A stretch of DNA of 56,164 nucleotides from Campylobacteraceae bacterium (GTDB lineage: Bacteria; Campylobacterota; Campylobacteria; Campylobacterales; Sulfurovaceae): contig JALWDJ010000005.1 of the NCBI GenBank assembly GCA_027014605.1, forward strand, positions 1 to 56,164, read 5' to 3'. The position numbers were made by a program, and so were the translations under genes. A model generated the notes under the pieces. The model was not told the origin of the DNA, did not search any database, and saw only the letters and a program-made list of their open reading frames with translations. Shown piece after piece: positions 53,770 through 56,164 of this stretch (the stretch's first letter is position 1; every line of letters starts with the position of its first letter).

Positions 53770-54219
53770 ATGGAATTATATCAAGGCTCATTGGATATAA
53801 AATCTATTTTTAATAGATGGTTAGATGAAGAGAGAGAGTCTAATTATGGAGCGTTTATACCATTTATTGGAACAATTAGGGCAGAAGATAATATTGAGGC
53901 TTTAAGTTTTGATATATATGAACCTATATTAGAGAGTTGGTTTAATAGTTGGGTAGATAGAGCAGAAAAAAGAGGTGCTAAGGTAAAAATGGCACACTCT
54001 ATTGGAGATGTCCCAGTTCATACCTCCTCATATATATCAGCAGTATTTTCTCCAAAAAGAAGGGTAGCATTAGAGCTTATAGATGAGTTTGTAGAAGATT
54101 TTAAAGCAAATGCTCCTATTTGGAAATATGATGTAGTAGATGGGAAACGGATTTATGCAGAAAATAGAAGTACACCTATGAGTGGTAGTGGAATATTAGC
54201 AAGTAAGGAAGATAAGTAA
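53770..54219 (+). CDS. moaE: molybdopterin synthase large subunit
   Basis: Catalytic subunit that converts precursor Z (cPMP) to molybdopterin. The 149-residue product has GAFIPFIGTIRAED, LSFDIYEPILESW, MAHSIGDVPV and the catalytic-Lys regions FKANAPIWKYDVVDGKRI. ATG 53770 is chosen since ggagg lies 7 bases upstream, within the end of moaD. A GTG start 12 bases earlier is less likely. It shares one base with moeA. Confidence 0.92.
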   Translation: MELYQGSLDIKSIFNRWLDEERESNYGAFIPFIGTIRAEDNIEALSFDIYEPILESWFNSWVDRAEKRGAKVKMAHSIGDVPVHTSSYISAVFSPKRRVALELIDEFVEDFKANAPIWKYDVVDGKRIYAENRSTPMSGSGILASKEDK

Positions 54220-55427
54220 TGGCATTTTTACATTTTAATGACTCTATGGAAATTATTAAAAATATAGAGATAGATGAGTATAAAAAGAGTAAAAGATATT
54301 TAACTCACTGTTTAGGATATGTTTTAGCAGAGGATATTATAGCAGACCATAACTCACCAGAGGCTAAAACATCAGCAATGGATGGATATGCAATTAGATA
54401 TGAGGATTTAAAACTTAAAAGATTAAAAATATCAAGTATAAATCCAGCAGGAAGTGAACTTAGAGATAGTGTTAAGAGAGGTTTTTGTATTAAGACTTTT
54501 ACAGGCTCCTTAATGCCATATGGTTCAGATACACTTATTCCTATTGAAAATATTACTGTTGATGGAGATGAGATAGTTATTGATGAGGTTGTTCCATTAG
54601 GTTTTTCTGTAAGGGAGATAGGAGAGAATTATGCTAGAGGAGAAAAACTTATTAAAAAGGGTACAAAGATAAATTTTGCCCATATTGGAGTTATGGCAAG
54701 TCTAAATATTGTATCCTCTTTAGTATATGAGAAACCTATAGTATCTATAATCTCAACAGGAAGTGAGCTTTTAGAATTGGGTGAAGTTCAAAAAAATATA
54801 TCTCAAATTCGTAGTAGTAATAACTATATTTTAGAAGCTATTATTAAAAAATATGGTGGAGAGCCACTACAGTTAGGTTGTATTCGTGATGATAAAGATA
54901 CTATATTAAAGAATGTTAAAGATGCTTTATGGCAGAGTGATATTGTTGTTACTACAGGTGGAGTTAGTGTAGGTGATTTTGATTTTGTAAAAGATGTAAT
55001 AGTTGAATTGGGTTGTAAAGTTCTATTTAAAGGTGTAAGAGTAAAACCAGGGCAACATATTATGGTTGCTAAAAAAGGTGATAAATTTATTATAGCACTA
55101 CCAGGATTTGCATACTCTTCTACAGTAACAGCACTTTTATATCTTGTCCCATTAATAGAAAAACTACAAAATAATAATACTCCTTCTTTAAAAATAGTTC
55201 AAGCAACTCTTAGAGAACCATTTAAAAAGAGACAAAAAAAAGCAGAGTTTACAGCTTGTAGAGTTAGTTTAGAAGATGGTAACTATTTTATTGATTTTAA
55301 GGGTAAAAAGAGTGGAACAAGTGCAATACTTACAAATATGTTAGATGAAACTGCTTTAATGGTAACTTCAGAAGAAGATAGCTCAAAAGAAATTGGCGAT
55401 AGAGTTAAGGTTATACTATTAGATTAA
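54219..55427 (+). CDS. moeA: molybdopterin molybdenumtransferase MoeA
   Basis: Inserts molybdate into adenylated molybdopterin. The 402-residue protein shows the MoeA layout: SPEAKTSAMDGYAIR near residue 45 (with Asp of the active site), GTKINFAHIGVMASL, the MPT-binding TTGGVSVGDFDFVKD, VRVKPGQHIMVAK and ALPGFAYSSTVTALLYLV. Length is normal. It overlaps moaE by one base. Confidence 0.94.
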   Translation: MAFLHFNDSMEIIKNIEIDEYKKSKRYLTHCLGYVLAEDIIADHNSPEAKTSAMDGYAIRYEDLKLKRLKISSINPAGSELRDSVKRGFCIKTFTGSLMPYGSDTLIPIENITVDGDEIVIDEVVPLGFSVREIGENYARGEKLIKKGTKINFAHIGVMASLNIVSSLVYEKPIVSIISTGSELLELGEVQKNISQIRSSNNYILEAIIKKYGGEPLQLGCIRDDKDTILKNVKDALWQSDIVVTTGGVSVGDFDFVKDVIVELGCKVLFKGVRVKPGQHIMVAKKGDKFIIALPGFAYSSTVTALLYLVPLIEKLQNNNTPSLKIVQATLREPFKKRQKKAEFTACRVSLEDGNYFIDFKGKKSGTSAILTNMLDETALMVTSEEDSSKEIGDRVKVILLD

Positions 55428-55440
55428 AAAGGGGGAGTAG

Positions 55441-55950
55441 ATGAGTAAAAATAATATTATTCTTATTGGATTTATGGGAGTTGGGAAAGGTACAACAGCT
55501 AGAGCATACTCAAAAGAGTATGGTTCTTTTATTATTGATACAGATGATTTAATAGAATCAAAAGAGAATATGCGTATCAAAGAGATTTTTAAAAAATATG
55601 GAGAGAGTAGATTTAGATTATTAGAACAAGAGTGTGCAGATTGGATTGAAAATTCAGTAGATAACTCTTTTATATCTTGTGGAGGAGGATTTTATAAAGT
55701 TAATAATTTAAAGAAATTAGGAAAGATAGTTTTATTACATGCTTCATTTGATTGGATATATAATAGATTATTAACTGCAAAAAATTCTAAATCTAAATTA
55801 AAAAAGAGACCACTTTTTCTAGAACCTAAAAGAGCAGAAGAGTTATATAATGATAGAGAAAAAGCATATTTAAATGTTTCCGATATAGCAATTAATGTGG
55901 AAAATAAGAATTTAATAGAAATTATTAGAGAAATTAACAAAAAAGTCTAA
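55441..55950 (+). CDS. aroK: shikimate kinase
   Basis: Phosphorylates shikimate at the 3-hydroxyl on the route to chorismate, the precursor of aromatic amino acids and of menaquinone through MqnA. The 169-residue product has the P-loop GFMGVGKGTTARAYS (Gly-Lys-Gly-Thr rather than the usual Gly-Lys-Ser/Thr), DTDDLIES for shikimate binding, FRLLEQE and the GGGFYK loop, and the lid Arg in KKRPLFLEP. All needed residues seem present. aggggg stands before the ATG, 13 bases after moeA. The rRNA promoter follows at once. Confidence 0.9.
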   Translation: MSKNNIILIGFMGVGKGTTARAYSKEYGSFIIDTDDLIESKENMRIKEIFKKYGESRFRLLEQECADWIENSVDNSFISCGGGFYKVNNLKKLGKIVLLHASFDWIYNRLLTAKNSKSKLKKRPLFLEPKRAEELYNDREKAYLNVSDIAINVENKNLIEIIREINKKV

Positions 55951-55957
55951 AAAATCC

Positions 55958-55986
55958 TTGACATAAAAGAAAAATTTGTCTATAAT
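55958..55986 (+). promoter_or_regulatory. rRNA operon promoter, near-perfect sigma-70 consensus
   Basis: TTGACA (55958-55963) and TATAAT (55981-55986) with a 17-base spacer. Both hexamers match consensus exactly. Expected transcription start near 55993, giving a leader of about 140 bases before 16S rRNA. It begins within 8 bases of the aroK stop. Confidence 0.92.
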
Positions 55987-55994
55987 ACGCCTCC

Positions 55995-56014
55995 ACAAAC
56001 CAATTAGAGTTTGT
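55995..56014 (+). promoter_or_regulatory. boxB-like hairpin in the rRNA leader
   Basis: Arms acaaac (55995-56000) and gtttgt (56009-56014) pair perfectly around an 8-base loop, near the predicted transcript start and 13 bases before boxA. Position resembles boxB of other rRNA leaders, but the role is inferred from position. Confidence 0.4.
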
Positions 56015-56026
56015 AGAGATAAAAAA

Positions 56027-56040
56027 TGGTCTTTAATAAC
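56027..56040 (+). promoter_or_regulatory. boxA antitermination element in the rRNA leader
   Basis: tggtctttaataac matches the bacterial boxA consensus tgctctttaacaa at most positions. NusB and S10 bind it so that polymerase resists Rho while making rRNA. rpsJ (S10) and rho are both encoded in this window. Confidence 0.7.
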
Positions 56041-56088
56041 TAAATATAAGTAAATAGAAAATCAAGTCTATCTGAGATTTAATTTTTG

Positions 56089-56107
56089 CACTTTTTTTAA
56101 AAAAGTG
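56089..56107 (+). other. hairpin upstream of 16S rRNA
   Basis: Arms cactttttt (56089-56097) and aaaaaagtg (56099-56107) pair over 9 bases around one unpaired T. The true loop will be a few bases larger. It could be a processing or pairing element of the precursor leader; the other half of a 16S processing stem would lie beyond the window. Confidence 0.35.
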
Positions 56108-56134
56108 ATATATAAATATGGTTCAAGCCATTCA

Positions 56135-56164
56135 TTTTAATGGAGAGTTTGATCCTGGCTCAGA
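56135..56164 (+). rRNA. 16S ribosomal RNA, 5' end (continues beyond the window)
   Basis: The last 30 bases contain tggagagtttgatcctggct, the conserved start of bacterial 16S rRNA and the site of the common forward primer. The leading ttttaatgg form is like Campylobacterota 16S ends. The exact 5' base is estimated. The rest lies outside the window. Confidence 0.96.

Overview
This AT-rich window looks like a chromosomal segment of a Campylobacterota bacterium (the former Epsilonproteobacteria, a Sulfurimonas/Sulfurovum-like or related lineage). The inference rests on a porGDAB pyruvate:ferredoxin oxidoreductase operon, menaquinone genes of the futalosine type (mqnA and an MqnP-like prenyltransferase), an S10-to-infA ribosomal operon, TATAAT-dominated promoters mostly without a good -35 box, and a 16S rRNA 5' end of the Campylobacterota kind. 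No species assignment is attempted.

Layout. 1-538: a decayed IS607-type serine recombinase start on the minus strand, then a gene-free stretch. 539-6202: a giant alpha-2-macroglobulin-like protein with an intact thioester motif. 6267-10343: a compact defence cassette of DNA methyltransferase, AIPR-family protein and TdeIII-like restriction endonuclease. 10363-14741: metY, tRNA-Phe, three overlapping pseudopilin-like genes and the ribosome hibernation factor. 14905-17156: two tandem paralogous response regulators, the second with Glu at the phospho-acceptor position, and a convergent HAD phosphatase. 17297-20849: rho, murI, an M15 peptidase and a HlyD-like adaptor. 21016-31583: 22 genes from rpsJ to infA, including secY and map.

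32007-35245: porGDAB behind a long leader that carries a strong hairpin. 35414-38385: mgtE, a short CNNM/CorC-like protein and a secreted Hsp20-like protein. 38692-43740: a three-subunit molybdenum oxidoreductase in the order FeS subunit, NrfD-type anchor, Tat-exported catalytic subunit. 43860-46403: a lipoprotein alpha/beta hydrolase and a FadL-like porin. 46449-49949: purU, miaA (convergent), pssA, mqnP and a small membrane protein. 50010-50086: tRNA-Arg(GCG). 50295-52827: a multidomain surface protein and an outer-membrane barrel protein. 52811-55950: mqnA (minus strand), moaD, moaE, moeA and aroK. The window ends with an rRNA promoter, a boxA-bearing leader and the first bases of 16S rRNA.

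How the parts fit. PorGDAB, menaquinone synthesis, molybdopterin synthesis and the molybdenum/FeS/NrfD complex together suggest an anaerobic or microaerophilic, quinone-linked and probably sulfur-metabolising lifestyle. The least ordinary parts are the M-AIPR-R defence cassette, in which the middle gene has its own nuclease-like motif and different codon use, the tandem regulator pair with an Asp-to-Glu change, and structured leaders in front of rpsJ and porG. Everything here was read by eye; no database search was run.
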